Shown: positions 14,201 to 29,200 of the stretch, piece after piece
How positions within the stretch are numbered: position 1 is the stretch's first letter
How the letters are laid out: each line of letters opens with the position of its first letter
Source: Prinia subflava
Lineage: Eukaryota > Chordata > Aves > Passeriformes > Cisticolidae
Direction: 5' to 3'
Length of the DNA: 64,000 nt
NCBI RefSeq assembly: GCF_021018805.1
Contig: NC_086250.1
Location: 66,537,322-66,601,321 of the forward strand
Translations under genes and position numbers: made by a program
The notes under the pieces: generated by a model
Seen by the model: the letters and a program-made list of their open reading frames with translations, nothing else
The model's database searches: none
What the model was told of the DNA's origin: nothing

Positions 14201-17200
14201 GACAGGAGAATGGTTGAGGAGGAATTGCTGACTGTAAAAGTTCTGATTCACTTCTCAGAATCCCTTAAAATAACTCTCAGGATGTTTCTATCAGCCAAGA
14301 AATGCATCCAGAACACAACAGGTCAATTTAGAGCAGCAATCCCTGATACGAAAGGACTCAGGAGAGAAAACAGATATCCACATCCTGCTCTCCCATGTTA
14401 TTTAGTAAGTATTTAACACAAAATGAACACTGGCCTATGATGATGTGTCACTAAACTAAGTCACATGCAAGCAGATGACTGGTTTTGGAGACATATGACA
14501 TTTTATTACAGACTCCTACCCTGTGTTCCATCTGAAAATGTCCCTGGTGGGCAGGGAGTACAGGAAGATGAGGCGTTGTTGTAAAAGCCAGGATTGCAGG
14601 GTGGACAGTCCTGCCTCTCTCCAGAAGGAGGAAGGGTCAATGCATCAGGGAGATCCTCTCTGCAGATCTTGGGTTCAATCCACTTGTACATGATCTGAGT
14701 CTGGAAGGAGGAGACACTGACCTCACACAGTGTACTATGAAGTTTTAGGACTAGATGCACCAATGAAGGTCCCCCTTGTAAACTAAATTAGGGTATTCCC
14801 ATCATTTTAGGCCAAAACCAGACCTTGCACACGCAGGACAATAAAGGAAAGTGCAGGCAAGTGCAACAGAAGTGACCAGGTTCACCGGAGATTCCAAGAT
14901 ACCAGACTTTAGGAACATGACATAAATGTGAAGCTTAAAACAATTACAATTTAATTAGTAAATTTCCTATTTAATTAGTACATTTAATTCCTATTTAATT
15001 AGTAAATTTCCCCATAGAAGCAGTTCTGAGGAACATCAAATAAATAATTCTAACTGGATACGTAATCTCTACATTTTAACCACAGTAACACAAAATTTAA
15101 CTTCTTCTGTATAAAAGCCCTTTATTGGAAAGGCATCTGTCAGCAGAGAGAACTACAAGTTCTCTATTTTTAATTCATACTGACCTGCTCTTTGAAAAGT
15201 CCCCAATTTCTCTCGTGCCATTTTTTACCTATTGAGAAAATGTCAAAACCATGCAGGAGCTCTCCCCAAGCCCCTCCAATCCCTCACCATCACATAAAGA
15301 GAGTTTATGAACACTAACATGAGTCAGTCCATGGTGTTACCATATACAACAGTATCACCTCTTCATCATCACCCCCTTTTGAGGACACAAGTTTCTGTCT
15401 TCAGGAGAAGGATTAGGTGAGATGCATCACCCACAAATTTGTGTTTCAAATTTCATCTGACTTTGTGTCTCTCTCTGAAAGGGTTTTATAACTCAAGATA
15501 AAACTTAGCTGAGTTCCACAGCTGAGAAACCAAACTGGCAAGAGTTTAACCTGTCCTCCCACTCTAGGTACTTCCACCCTTTGGAACCAGCAACCAGGGA
15601 TCTCTGAGGCCAGAGGCTCAGGTAAGGCAGATTACACCTTCTGAATTTGATCCAGACCTCCTGTCTCACCCTGGGCATTGAGCTGCTTGCACTCAGGGTT
15701 AGTCCTCTGGTAACACAGAGCACTTGAAGAAGTATTTATTCATCCTTCTTGAAACTGTTTCCAAAAATGAGCTGGAAGAAGCCTCAGTTCAGGCTGGGGC
15801 CCTGGCCCATGATGCAGCCATGCCAGGTCATGCAGCCAGGTCATGTTTCCTGGCTGGCCCACACCCTGACTGACCCATGGACACAATGTCCCACCAGTTG
15901 ACACTGGTGGTGCCTTATCTCCATGGACTTGTCTGGCCACTTTGGTTGAATCTGGTCACTGGCATGGGGTCTGCTTTGCCTGCTTTGCTCAAGCACTGAG
16001 GGGCTGCTCCTGCTGCTAGAGTGGCACCTCTTCCTATGGATCAGCCTGTCCTTGCTCCCCCTGAAAACCTGGAGGATTTTCTGGAGAATCACCCCAGAAA
16101 TGTTTCAGCAGCATCAGGGTGCACAGCACTAAAAATAAAAAGGCTCAGGAGCTGGCAAAGCACCTGTGTGGTTGCCCAAAGCCCAGACACACTGCACACC
16201 ACAGGAATCCTCCTACACCTGAGCAGGCAGAATAGGGTCAGGGGTGCCTGTGGCCATGTGGAGAGGGGTTCTGAGAGTGGGCCTGAAGCACTCAGCCTGG
16301 GAATCTTCAACCAACAGGTAGATAAAAAGTCAAGAGTCGAGTGCCTAAATCTCCAGAGGTGCCTTCTACACATGGAGTGAGACAGCACAAGGGAAACAAT
16401 AACCTATTGCTCAGCAAAAATCTTGGCTTATTTTAGCAACCATGGATCAATAGGTTGGTCCTTTATAGCCACTGTTCTCCTGAAGATGGCCTGCAGAGTG
16501 AGGCCCTCTCACTGAGCTGCATCACATGGAGAGATGGCTGGGGAGTACAGCAAACCTGCACCAATTTCCAGAGGTGCAGAGCAGTGAAAACAATCCTGAA
16601 AACTCAGCCAGTATCTCTGTGCCTGTGACACCAGCTGCTGTCATTGCAACTGGACAGGGAAGGGTGTCTGCAGAAAAACCCACTTTGCATTCTAATGATA
16701 TCCACAAGTAAAGGGGAAGGCCAGTGAAAAGGCAGGAAAAGGGGCAAATAATAGGAACTTGTTCAGTGTCAGGGAGACAGACCACAGAGAGCAGTGACAG
16801 AACAATCAGCAGGTGGCTGCAATTAAAGCTGTACCTGGGGTGTAGCCATGAACACTGCTGCTAATTTCTTGAGTCATTAGAGACAGTTAACAGAGCAGAA
16901 ATCAGTGAGTCAAGCCCAGGTTGCAGAGCCTGGCAGCTCTGGGGCTAAACTCACTGATGCTTCATTATCAAAGCATACAAGCTCTCAGCTGCATTTTGGA
17001 ACTCACTGATCAGGAGACTCTAAAATACTCCATCCTGCCAGCAAATATTAGGCTAGCAACACACAGGTGTTATGGAATTTGACTATCTGCAATTCTCTGA
17101 GAGATGTGATCTAAGAGAGATGGGAAAGGAAAGAGTCAAAACAGGCCTGACCATGTGTGCACAACTCTGTGGGCTTCCTATAGCAGTAAACAGGAGTTTC

Positions 17201-20200
17201 TTCTCCAAATTCCTCCAAATATCCCACTTGACTGCTAGGACAAAGCCAGGCTGCTCCACCAGCAGGTCCCTCTATGAGACACCAAGTGGATTTAAGGTCT
17301 CTGGGTGAAACAACATCCTGAGAGTCCAGGTGATTTGAGGCATCCCATGGGACAAGCCCATTACCAGCAGCTAAGCTGCTGTACATGAACACTCCAGGCT
17401 ATGTATATAGCACATTTTACCTGACCACAGGCTCTTCTTTGATGCTAAAACCAAGGGACATGACACACATCACCTACACAGACAAACACTCTTCCACCTG
17501 AAATGGAGATGGTCATATCCAATGCTCCTGGGCCATGGTATCACCTGAATTATGCCTGGGTGCTGTTAGGAGAGTCATCACAAGCTTGAAGTATGCCAGA
17601 AAGATTATTAACAACTAAAGAGATGGTTTTATGCTGGACAGTACTTCACCCTGTGTTCCAGAAGCATGGATGTATGGAAGTAGCCCCAGTGACCCCATCA
17701 AACCCATCACAAGTGCAAGGACCTTATCATCTCACCAAAACACATCCCTTAAGCAGACCCATATCTGTTATACAGAGAGATGAAGGCTGCAGAGAGAGCA
17801 GGCAAAGGACAAGCCCAAAGCCTCAGATTCAATACTGGAAGCAAAATTGGGAAAATAATTGGGAAATCGGTTCCTAAAAACAAGTACCATGTTTTCAAAT
17901 GCAGAAATAGGATTAAGGTCAGTGAGCTGAAAAATAGTATCATGCCTTCTACTTACCTTTCCCTCCTTGTCACATGGGGTATGGATCTGGAAAAAGTCTT
18001 TGCTTGTGCATGGAGGTCGCTCTGTGCATGCACTGGATCCCTCCTCTAAAAGAAAATATGAGAAACAGGACATTAAACTTTCAAATGGTCCCTGGAAACA
18101 AGTGTAACAAGCTTGAAATCTGGAAGTCAAAATGAGTCAGTAGAAAATTATACAACGCAAATGAAAAATCAAGCTCTTACTGGAGTCTGCATGAACCTTC
18201 CCCTGAAATGAAGGGGAACAGGGAAAATACTAGCTATGCTTATACTGTCACACTGAAACTCCCTGATTCAGTGTACACAGGGACAATTATTAGGAATAAG
18301 TTTTTTACTCTGAGGATAGTGAGACACTGGAACAGCTCACTCAGAAAAGTTGTGAATATCCCATTCCTGGAAACAGTCAAGGCTGGTTGGATGGGGCATT
18401 GAGAAAACTGGTCTAGAGGAAAATTCCCTGTTCATGGTGCAAGGGTTGGAATGAGATGATCTTTAAGGTCCTTTTCAACCCAAAACATTCTATGATTCCC
18501 TCAAACCCTCACCGCTTCAAAAAGAAATTTATACAGTTTACCAAGCATGGAAATATTTTCTCACTTGATAAGGAACAATCCCGTAGAAACCTCCTTACAA
18601 CACTGGCCCTATTTTTTCTCTTGCCAGATAATTTTGTAATATTTCCATTCCCACTGTGAGCACAGGCACAGGTCCCCAAGCATTTGCAACCATTGATGAT
18701 AAGAGGTGCTATGGTCAGTAGCTGATTCTTCAAGAACTTTCTAAAACTACTATAAGGAAGAAATCTGAAGACCTTTGGAATATGAAGAATAGATTAAGAC
18801 CATGTCATTTGAAGATCACTACCTAACCATAGCTGGAAATAGCAGAGGACTTTGGGTTGGGACTAGGTTTTGCAACTAGATCACCACATTTTCCAACCAC
18901 AGAGAAGGCAGGGGCAAGCCAGGAGAGAGTGTTTGGAAAGGACATTCCTCGAGAAGTGTTAAGGCTGACGGCAGTGATGAAGCAAATTCGTGCCATCGCC
19001 AACCTGTAACACAAATTACCACGAGAGGGCACAGCACGACTGCTCTATCCTTCAGAAGAACTCTCATCCCCTTCCAGGTCACAAAGGACTCCATCCCTTC
19101 GTGTTAACACTGATGACACTAACAACATTTGACTGTGACCCATTATGTATCTGTATGCCCTCTGCATATTTTGGGAAGTCATTCATTTCCTCTTTACATA
19201 TCAACTGGATACAACCACTCTCACATCTGAAACAGCCGGTGCCTGCACATACTCAGACCTTACTGGTTTTGCTTATCCCATTCGGTTTGTGTACCTGCAT
19301 AATACATTTCTTCTTTACACTTGGTGCACTCTTTAGCCCCTTTCTCAGAGTAGGTGTCTCGTGGGCACACCTGGCAGCCAGATGCACCTGGTTTGTCACT
19401 GAAGGTACCAGGCTTGCACGCGAAGCATTCAGACGTGTACGCAACTCCTGTAAGAAAAATTCTGAGTAAAACACTGAAAGAGACACATCTGTAACTGCTG
19501 CCCACCTGGGCTTATGGCTGAGGGCAAACCAGATGTATAAAACAGCATTAAAATCACACTGTCTTTCACCACTCACTTAAGACACTTTGGCTTTGCTGAC
19601 TCATAATTTGGGTCTTTAATATTTATCTCTCAATAAAAGTCTGACCCATCCAAGAATCTTATATGACACTTACAGTTTTTTTACACTTAGACCTGGACCA
19701 AAAGAGCAATTCCAGATAAAACAGATCATTTGAATATTAATTCAACTGTCACTGTTATGATATATATCTATTTATCACTGCTGAGAGGCTTACCAATAAC
19801 CATGGTCTTTCTATACTACAATAAAGAAAACCTGTTTAGTCCTTTTTCTCTCCATTTGATAATCCAGTCTTCTCCAGTAGATGGCAACGTTTGCCAGATA
19901 AACTGATTTTTCAGTCTTTCCTCATTGTGAAGTTTTGCTGTTCTGTTTCTACTCTTCAGAGGAGGAGACAGGGGACAAGCGGCTAAAAAAGCCACTTCAG
20001 TGCTGCAGGCACAGCAGTAGAAACAGCACTTGGCAAACATTGTGACAAAAGAGTGAGATAAAACCTCAAAGACAAATTCTACTTACCTTCAATTGTGATG
20101 TTCTTCACTAAAACTGGTTTTACAACTTTGGAGCCCATGAGAATCCCTGTTGTTCTCCAGTATAATATATTGCTACCTGATTTCAGAGTTACCTGAAACA

Positions 20201-23200
20201 ACACGTGTGAGTTAGCAGAAGTCCCCTTCATAAGACATTGTTTTATTTCCTACTTCCATTATTCAAACTTCTTGCATCCTAGTAGCTTTTCCTATGCTGT
20301 TTAGTGGGTAAAGAGATAATGGGGAAACAACAGACAGATGCTGTACAGATATATCTGAGGCGTGCCAAAGTGTGCTTTATAAAAATGTTTCCCAACACCC
20401 CAGTTGGAAAACCACCAAGAGCTGTTTCTGACCTTGTTGTAAGCAGAATTTGGAAAAAGCTGTTCCTGCCTTTATCCAATTACCCCTGGCACTCAAGAGC
20501 TTTTATCTCTAGCCTTATGTTCAGATATAGTCAATCAGCTTGTTTTTAAAGCCTTGAGATACACTTTCATAAAGAAACTAGACATGACCCAGAATTCAAA
20601 ATCCAGTTCACAAGTGAGTTTTGTTTATAGGTTTTAAAAATCAAGCTCTGTCTGCATGTAACACCACAGTATCATGACCAGTAAGCCAGGCACGGACCAT
20701 GGCTGTCCCCAGCAGCAGTCTCATCCCTCCTGCTCATTTCTGACCACAAACAGCAGGTGAGATGCAGAAAATAACCTGGTTTCTGCCTGCCCTGACCCAC
20801 TTGTTTTCCTGGCATGGTTCAGCAAATGGCTGCACAACCCCTGTGGAAGGATGGGGGGTTGGTGGCAACGTGGCTGAGGCAAGGGGCAGTAGGAAGGCAG
20901 GAAAACTCCTCCAGCAGCAGTTTTGGTGCCTTCTGCCTTCAACTCACTTGTGTAACTACAGTGTCACTCTCAACACTAAAAGCAGCAGGTTCACCAAGCC
21001 CCTGCCTGGCCTGCAAAGCTGTTCCATACCTACTAGCCCAGTACAAGATGTTTACTGCCAGCAGCAGAATACTGAAAGTGCTGTATCTTTACACAAGAAG
21101 AGGGATAAGCTCTACCAGCATAAGGATCCAGGATAATGTGATTTACAGCAGTGTTGTACAGGCCTGGCAGGACCACAGTTTTTGTTCACTCAAAGAGTTG
21201 GAAAATTTAGCAAAGTGGAAATAGAGCATATTGTATCTCCCACACCCACACACAGGGGCAGAGGAGAGCTGAGCTACCACATGTAACAGGGGGACTGGGA
21301 CCACACTGAAACAGGCAGCAGGTTGTGTGAGGTGAGGTACCCAACAGCAGCTTCAGAGCAGCAGGACTCACCTGCTGAGAGCAGAGACTGCAGCAACAGG
21401 AAAATTGTGCTCACAAAAGACACCTTGACAGGATTTACAGTGCAGAAAAAGCCCTTCAGGACAGCCAGAATCATCCTCTCACCTAGCTCATATGTCTGCA
21501 TTTCAGCCAGCCATCCCAACAACTTGCATGGACAGTGGGAACACTTGCACACCCCAGATGATGAGCTCAGATGGCACCAACTCCCATGCAGACTGTCTAC
21601 ATCCCTCAGCTCACCCAAGTCAATGCCCTGGCCTTGGATTTACCTCCCAGCTCACGCCACTCATCCTCCTCATCCAGCTTTCCAGCCTCCCAGTGTAACT
21701 CCCACTGGTCTTGCACCTAAGGTAACAGGCACTCCAACCAGAGCTGGCTCAGAAATACAGTTTCTCCTCCAGGAGGAGGAGCAGACCATGGAAAACAGAG
21801 AGTATGCTGCTGCCTATGCCCACAAAAGCCTTTTTCTTCTGGCACAATGTCACCTGTGCTGTGCCTCTGCTGATGTGGCTCTGGGAACAAGGGTATGGTG
21901 GTGCACAGTGGAAACCAGGCCTCAGCAGATGAGCTGGGCTGCACATGATCCATTCACAGAGCAAACCCAGGCAGCTGGGCCAGGGGCCAGCCAAGGGAAT
22001 CCTACCCCACGTGGACAGGCTCATATCCATGCTGCAGGAGCCACCCTTTTGTTTTTCACACAAACCCCTGTGGAGCAGAAGTTGGGTGCAGTCCAGCTCT
22101 TCTGCACACACCTGAGAATAAAATGCCTGTCCTGCTTGTCTCCACACACACACCTCACTCTCACTGCTCTGCCAAGACACAGAGAAAAATCTTGTGTTCT
22201 CATGAGTAAACAACTGTTGTACAAGATTTCAATTACAATTGTGCAAAGTGATTGTGGCATGCAGATTTGCATAAATCTATTTAACTTCATAAAACACTTG
22301 ATACAAAGCCCAGGGAAATCAATACAAAGTCTTGCATCTATATCAAATCCTTTGGGATCAGCCCCTTAGGGATATCCGTGACTTTTCTCCTCAGAACTAG
22401 GAAAGCTCTGCTACTTAAAATGTGTTCACAAGAGCTGGCTCATGTTTGGTGTCTGGACAGAGGAAATTAAAGGAAATAAAAAAAAAAACCAAAACAAAAA
22501 AAAATGAAGGAATTTTTCATACACTTACAGAATGAGAGCCCCATTCCCCATTGTCTGTGAGCTTCACCCATTTGTCTGCTGTGGACTCCATCTCTTTGCA
22601 CTGGTCATTTTGTATCTGTCAATAAAAACACAAGAACAGGGACTACAATCAGGTTCATCTCTCTATCAGTATAATGACTTCTGGGAATTATAAGATTCAG
22701 CTCTGTTCCTCTTGTCTACATATTTAGACAGTTGCCTTACTTGTGGCAAAACAGACCCTCAACTTTCAACCTCTGCTACAGCTTAGCAGTGCCTCCACTG
22801 GCCCCCTCTGACACAGATGGTAAAAAAAGAGCAGGACGAGATCATCTCAGACTTGTCCTCACACTCTGTGGTCAGACAAGGATGCTGAGCATCTTGCCTT
22901 GCTGCTTCCTCCTCTCCTGAGCCTATTGAGACTTAATTCTCTAAAATCCAGAGGCTTCTAAGTCATAGGGGAAGCAGGAGTGGATGGGCCAAAGCTGGAA
23001 GACTGTGTTTTCTCTATAGCCAATATGTGATTTGTCTTTGGCCTGCTGCCACCTGACCTAGGGATGAGAGTAATGCTACCAAGGGAGAGGCAACATGCCA
23101 TGGAGAGCCTGTCCTGGCAGAAGTGTGAGGTTGTTTGTCCCTTGCCCAGGTCCAGCACAGCTCAGAAGCATTTCCTCACAGCAGGGTTTGGTGCACTTCT

Positions 23201-26200
23201 TTCTTTTTACCCCTGTCTTCTCAGATGAAAAAGTATGAAGTCCCTTTGAGGTATGAGATCCCACACTCTGCTTTTATTGCACCAGGGAGAAAGGCCACTG
23301 CAACACTTTCAGCCACTTGACCCAGAGCCAAGGATCCTCCCTAAAGCCGCTCCACGTCAAGTCTGAAATAAGTTGCACAACCCCACATCCTCCAAAGTAC
23401 ACTCAATTCCCACCTAGACCAACTGCACTGAGGAAAGGAGGTGTGAAGAAGCACCTGTGTATAAGGTAGATCCCCAATTATGTCATGCAACCTGAGCTAC
23501 AGCACCCTTGCCTCTTGGTTCCCACCTGCAAAGAGGAGGTAAGAATATAAAACCTTTTCTCACCAGGTGTAAAGAGCTTCAACATGTAAATAGAGCCAAG
23601 AAAGGGCAGAACAAACACCTCACCATTTCCCAGTAACCTACCATTGCCACTGAAATGCCACTGCCCAGAACTAAAGTGTGCCATTGTTAAATATATTTAA
23701 GCTGGAGGGGAAAAAAATTGTCTTTCACAGGAGCATTAAATATGGTTTCCCTGAAATACTGAGGCTGACTAGGAATTTATGGGCATTTCAACAAAGGACT
23801 GCACCACTCATTGCTTCTTGAACAGGGAATGATAAATTCAGAGAAGGTGAATGAGTGGGATATGGATAAAAGCAATAATCAAGCCATTTTCAAAGCCAGT
23901 GCTCAGAGAAACATTATATTTGATCTATTGAAGGAGCAGATCTGCCAGTCAGTCAAGCAACTGGAGCTGGGATTCATACTCCAGGCACTCACCTGACAGC
24001 AGAAAGCATAGCTGCTGCTCTCTTCCCATGAAGAAGGCAGGATAGTCTAACACAAAACAGAAATGGCTAAATAACACTGCCTGCACCATCTGTTATCAAA
24101 GTGCAACAGCAATCTATCACACTGATGGAGCAGCATTAAGGTGCCTCCAACAGGTAGTTTTTGTCTTCCTTTCCCAGCTCTGCTAAGGATAAGGATGCTT
24201 TGCACTTTTTCCCAAACTTCAAGAAATATTTACCAACACCGACTGAGACTTCTCACTCTTGTGAGCTGCCATGAGCTGTGTTTTTCTGATGAAAAACAGA
24301 GCTTGTCAGACAGATACAGGAGTAGTAACAGAGGAGACTGAAAATTTCCAGTCATCTGCCTCTCTGAGTCACCCTCCCACTTTTTTCTGTCCCAAAAAGC
24401 AGGTACAACATGACAAGGACAGTGGAACCTTCCAACGCCCCTCAGTAATGCAGGGCATTTACACCCCACTGCAAAGCCTGATGCTGGGAGCCCCCCAGCT
24501 CACTGGACAGCAAGCAGTCCATCCAGGTGGGCAGGGCAGGGTTGTCTTCCCCACTCTGGTCACTGCTGACCAGGCTGTTTCAGCAATTTGAGTACACCAT
24601 GGTGCAAGCCCAGCCAGGCTGTTCCCTGTCAGAGACAATGATCCCTGGCCCCTCCATTTCGCAGCACGGACACATCCCCAGAGCCTAATTCCTACTGAAA
24701 GTCACCTGAATTTCTCCTGCTTTTCTTTTCATCTCAATTACTAAATTACTAGGACACAAACTGACCTAATACTAAAGGCTTCCACATACTACTGCCTTGG
24801 AAGAAGTCTTTTTAAATGTCAAGTCCCTTCAAAGACATCTCCAGTCAGACACCCCTAAATGGGAGCATCTACCACCAATACCTGTCTTGCAAAAGGCTGA
24901 ACTAACTGGGGCAGTCATGACCCCAGTGGAAAAATCCCAGTGCATGGCAGACAGGATCAGTTCAGACTGACTTTTGAAGATTAAATAAATGCCACAAGAC
25001 AGTATAAGTGACAGAAAGAGAAGATTTTTTTTTATCTTGTTCAGCAGTAACAAGTGGCATGCAGGGAACTTAAAAGGGGGAAAGCTGCTGCTAATGATGT
25101 TCGTCTGGGTTGAATTCTTACAATATAAGGTTGGATTTACCACATAAAAGGCCTTACAAAAAATTCAAAGAAGATGTTGTTGTCAATGTACTGGTATTCA
25201 AAGAAGACAGAGCCAGATTTCTTCAGGTGCACAGCGTAGATGAGAGAAACTGTACAGTCATCCCTGTTTGACTCTATGTAATTCCCTCGAGGCGTCCATG
25301 AAGAGCTGATGAACATAAACAAAACAAGCCTCAACTGAGATCACAGATAATGAGGAGACTTTCTGTACACTACTATACAAAAACATGTTACATAATAAAG
25401 ACCCCAGAATCCCACAACAGCTAGCTGCAGTGAATTTTTAAATTTATTACAGGGTCTCCATTTATTTTTCAGATGTAGTAAATATAATAATTTTATATCT
25501 TTTTTTATATGTTATGTGAGTAATATAAAATATAATATTTCTCATTAAAACTATACATGGGAAAGGATATGGTAAGAAAAATTCAGGCCTCAGCCTACAT
25601 AAGAAAGGTTTATTATCCAGAGGTTCAATATACCTTCAATTACTCTCAGAAACAGCCTTCTTCAAGCACCACAGGTCTCTAAATAGGCTGTAAAAGGACC
25701 TTTTAGCCACATTTACTATACCATGACCCTGGAGCTTTCCAGCTACAAATAAGAGCAGCTCCAGGCTGGTCTTAAACTCACTGGCTGCTGATGAGCCCAA
25801 GGAGACCATGCTGACAGTAAAGGGATGAGGCTACGGATTTCACCTCCCAGCCACTCTGGTTTGCCATTACCAGGGCTGGCTACCCTCTGCAGAGCTCAGA
25901 TGAGCCATTAAGCAGCTTTTTGCTGCTGAGCTGTCTCAGGTTTACCCACAGCTGCCTAAGCCAGGTGCAAACAGAACTTCTTACTTGTTGCAGCTGTCTG
26001 CTTTACTCTCGGATGAGCCAACAGCCGTGTCCATGAAGGTCGCCACGTTGGAGAATCCTGCTGGCAGCTCATCCCACTCGTCAAACTTGATCCCACTGCC
26101 CAGAGAGTAGGTCCCCTCTGCACATTTGCTGCACACCTGGTTCTTCATCTCCAGGTACTCACCAGAGGCACAGGAGAAAGCTGGGGAGACAATCGTTTAC

Positions 26201-29200
26201 AACATAGGAATGGATTCATCAATCCTTATTAATTTCCTTTTTTTTTTTTTTTTTTTTTGCCAGTTAACAATTAAGATTGAACTGCCACTAAAGGGAACCA
26301 AACAGAATGTCCCAGTCTCAGAAACACAACAGCAGAACTACCAGCATCAGCTGCAAAATTGAGATGTTTGAGGTTTTCACTGACGTGGCAGCACTGAAAC
26401 CAAACCCCAGAGACAGCTCCTGGTTTGCAGCTCACCTCCATTGGCAAAAGAAGAGTTTCAGAAACAAAATCTCTATTGATAGATTGTATCCAAAAGCTTT
26501 TTGTGAAAATAAGGATCTATAATAGAGTTCTCTTCACGCTTGCTCACTCAACAATTACACCCTGAACTCAATTAAAACCACCAGTACTTGAGGGCCAGAA
26601 CAGACTTTCCTCACTCACCTAAGCCAAGAAGGGCATACAGCAGCAGGCTGACAGTCATATAACACTGAAACCTTGGCTGAGAGCAGTTAATCTAATCCAA
26701 AAGTCTCTCTGTGTTTCTCCTCACATGAACTACCTACAAAGCCTCAAACATCTTGTCTGATAGACCATGTGTTCTTGGAAAAGGTCACCCACAGGTTTGT
26801 GACCAGAAGATGAGGATCTCTGATTAGGGTGACATTAACATGCTGAGAAAATAACCACTGGTTGTCAGCACAGCAAAGACAGTGTAATTAAGGGAAGTAC
26901 AATTAGGAGGTATATTCACAAAGGGCTTTCTTTCCTGATGTCTCTAAAATTATTTCCTCCAAATAGCTGCATGCTCCTTGTCCCCCTGATCACATCTCTG
27001 CCTGCTAAGGGATTACTCCCATTATAAAAAGGAAACCTGGACATTAGCTGAAGTCCTGTATGCCCACAGAGCCCCATGCTGTGTCAGGAATCAGAACTCC
27101 TGCCTGAGCACTCATGTCTATGGCAGCCCATCCCACCTCCCCTCAGTCCCATGCTGCATCATGTCCTCTTTGAGACTGAACATCCTGAATGGAAAACAAA
27201 TGAGCACTGTCCGCACCCATAGTACTTCCTACAATGTTTGCAGATTTTTTAATTTAACTGCACCAGTCAAGCTAAAGCAGGATCCAAAGCAACACACACA
27301 ACTCCCAAGAAATGATGGGATTTTCTTCTGTTTCACACATGCCACGTTGCACAGTGACAGATATTTCATACACTCTCTTTGACAGACATAAACTCATTAT
27401 CCTTAGAAACTGCAGGGTGAGACCAGACTGGCAGCCAAAGTGGTGAAACTGGCCCAAAGCAATGATGCCAGCTGAAGTTCCAGAAAATGTGATTCCACAG
27501 ACATGCCAGTGTTTATTTAAACTGCAGAAAAAATTGTTTTATTGTAAGCACTTTGATTAACACTGATTCTAAGCACTTTGATTATGGCTGTGTAACTCTA
27601 ATCTCCATCTGAATCCAACCAGCACAGGCTACAATTTCTGTTCCTGTACCAGCAGGATTTCTTTCTGTAATTGTCCTTGATGCATGCCACTGGAAAGCAG
27701 ATAAAAGGTACATTTTGATGGAATGATCTGCCAAAGGATCATTTTTCCTTCTTGGTCAGTGGCCTTTAAGTGAACAGGTTTCTAACCTTGTTGCTCACTG
27801 GTGATGGAACAAGAAGGAAAGTGGGCAGGATCCAGGCAGAGATGGGTGTTGGGGTGGGAATAAACAAGGAAATCCTGCCATGATGGATTTCAGTGGAAGA
27901 CTGACAGACAGACAAAAAATCCACCCTCAGTGAGGGCAAGTGGTTCACTATAAGCAGTGGCACCCAAGGTAGAGCTAAAACCCCATCTGTATGACCTCAG
28001 CTCAAGCCATGGGATCTCCCTGCACCTGGGCTGGGAAACAGCTTTCTTCAGATATTTGGACAGAAGCAGTGAGCATGTCCCTGTGTGTCTGAATTGTGAC
28101 TACACTTTATACAGCTTTTCACCTTAAATGTATAAAGATGTCCTGACTCACTGCTTTAGCATTATTAATAAATCTTGCTTTATTTTTTCCTTTTGAAGGG
28201 TGCAGAGAGAAGCTATCAGGAAGGGAAGTAGAAAAGCAAGCTCTCTCACAACATCTTTGAATTCTTTAACAGTTTCAACTTTTATTTTAAAGAAAGCTAA
28301 ATAGCAAGAAATTGAGAGTGCTGCTTAACCATTCCAGAGTCATGAAATTACACTAAGGAGTCAAGAGCTGTGAGCAATTCACTGCCATAATGAAGATGCT
28401 GAGGGCAGCAGAGCCTCCTCTTCCATCGTGGTGAGGCTGAGCTGAGATTATTACTTTAACGGAACTATTATGTTTTAACCCCTTGCAAACTGATCATTTG
28501 AGAGAAATAAAAGGGTACAAGAGATCAGACCAGTTGCCATGCAGGGCATAACATCCATCTCTCAGCTTCCAGGAAAAAGATGAGCCTTTATCTTATTTAG
28601 GTGGGGAATTATCTTCTTTCCTTCTAAGAACTGTATTTCAAAGCAGCAGCATTTCCCATCAAACACATCCCCCTGCAAGCAAACTGGCTCTGAGCACGCC
28701 AGCTGCTTGCCAGGTTCAATTTGGGGCTGAATGTGGCTAATGGCAACATGAACCACTATCAACATTGGAACAGATGAAACATTTGGTCTGGTTCCAGCTG
28801 GAGGAGGGTGGGGAGGAAACACGGTGTGTGATGAGCATGAAGATGGTCTCCTCTCCTAGAGCCCCACAACTTGATCTTCCTTCAAGGGGGAGACCAAAAG
28901 TCAGGGCAGACCTACTTTAATCTAAATTAAATTAATTTAATCTAAATTCAGTTTGAGTTCATCCCAGCTGGAGACAGGGAGGTCAGAGTCACTTGTGGAG
29001 GGACAGGGCACAGACAGATGATCCACCCCAGGAGCTTCTCCTTCCTCTTGGCTGCTCCATATCACTAAGGGGGAGCTGAGCACAGATGCAGCAGCCAAAG
29101 AAACAGCTGGCATTATTGCAGCACTGCTGTGTTTGTGAGGGTGACACACACGAGATACTGCCAGCAAGAAGGGCTGAATCACAACAGAGGAAGTCAAGAA

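Noticed and set aside
23995..24060. Exon-like stretch between window exons 3 and 4
   Set aside because: The exons on either side already join in phase with the expected family wording, so no coding exon is missing there.
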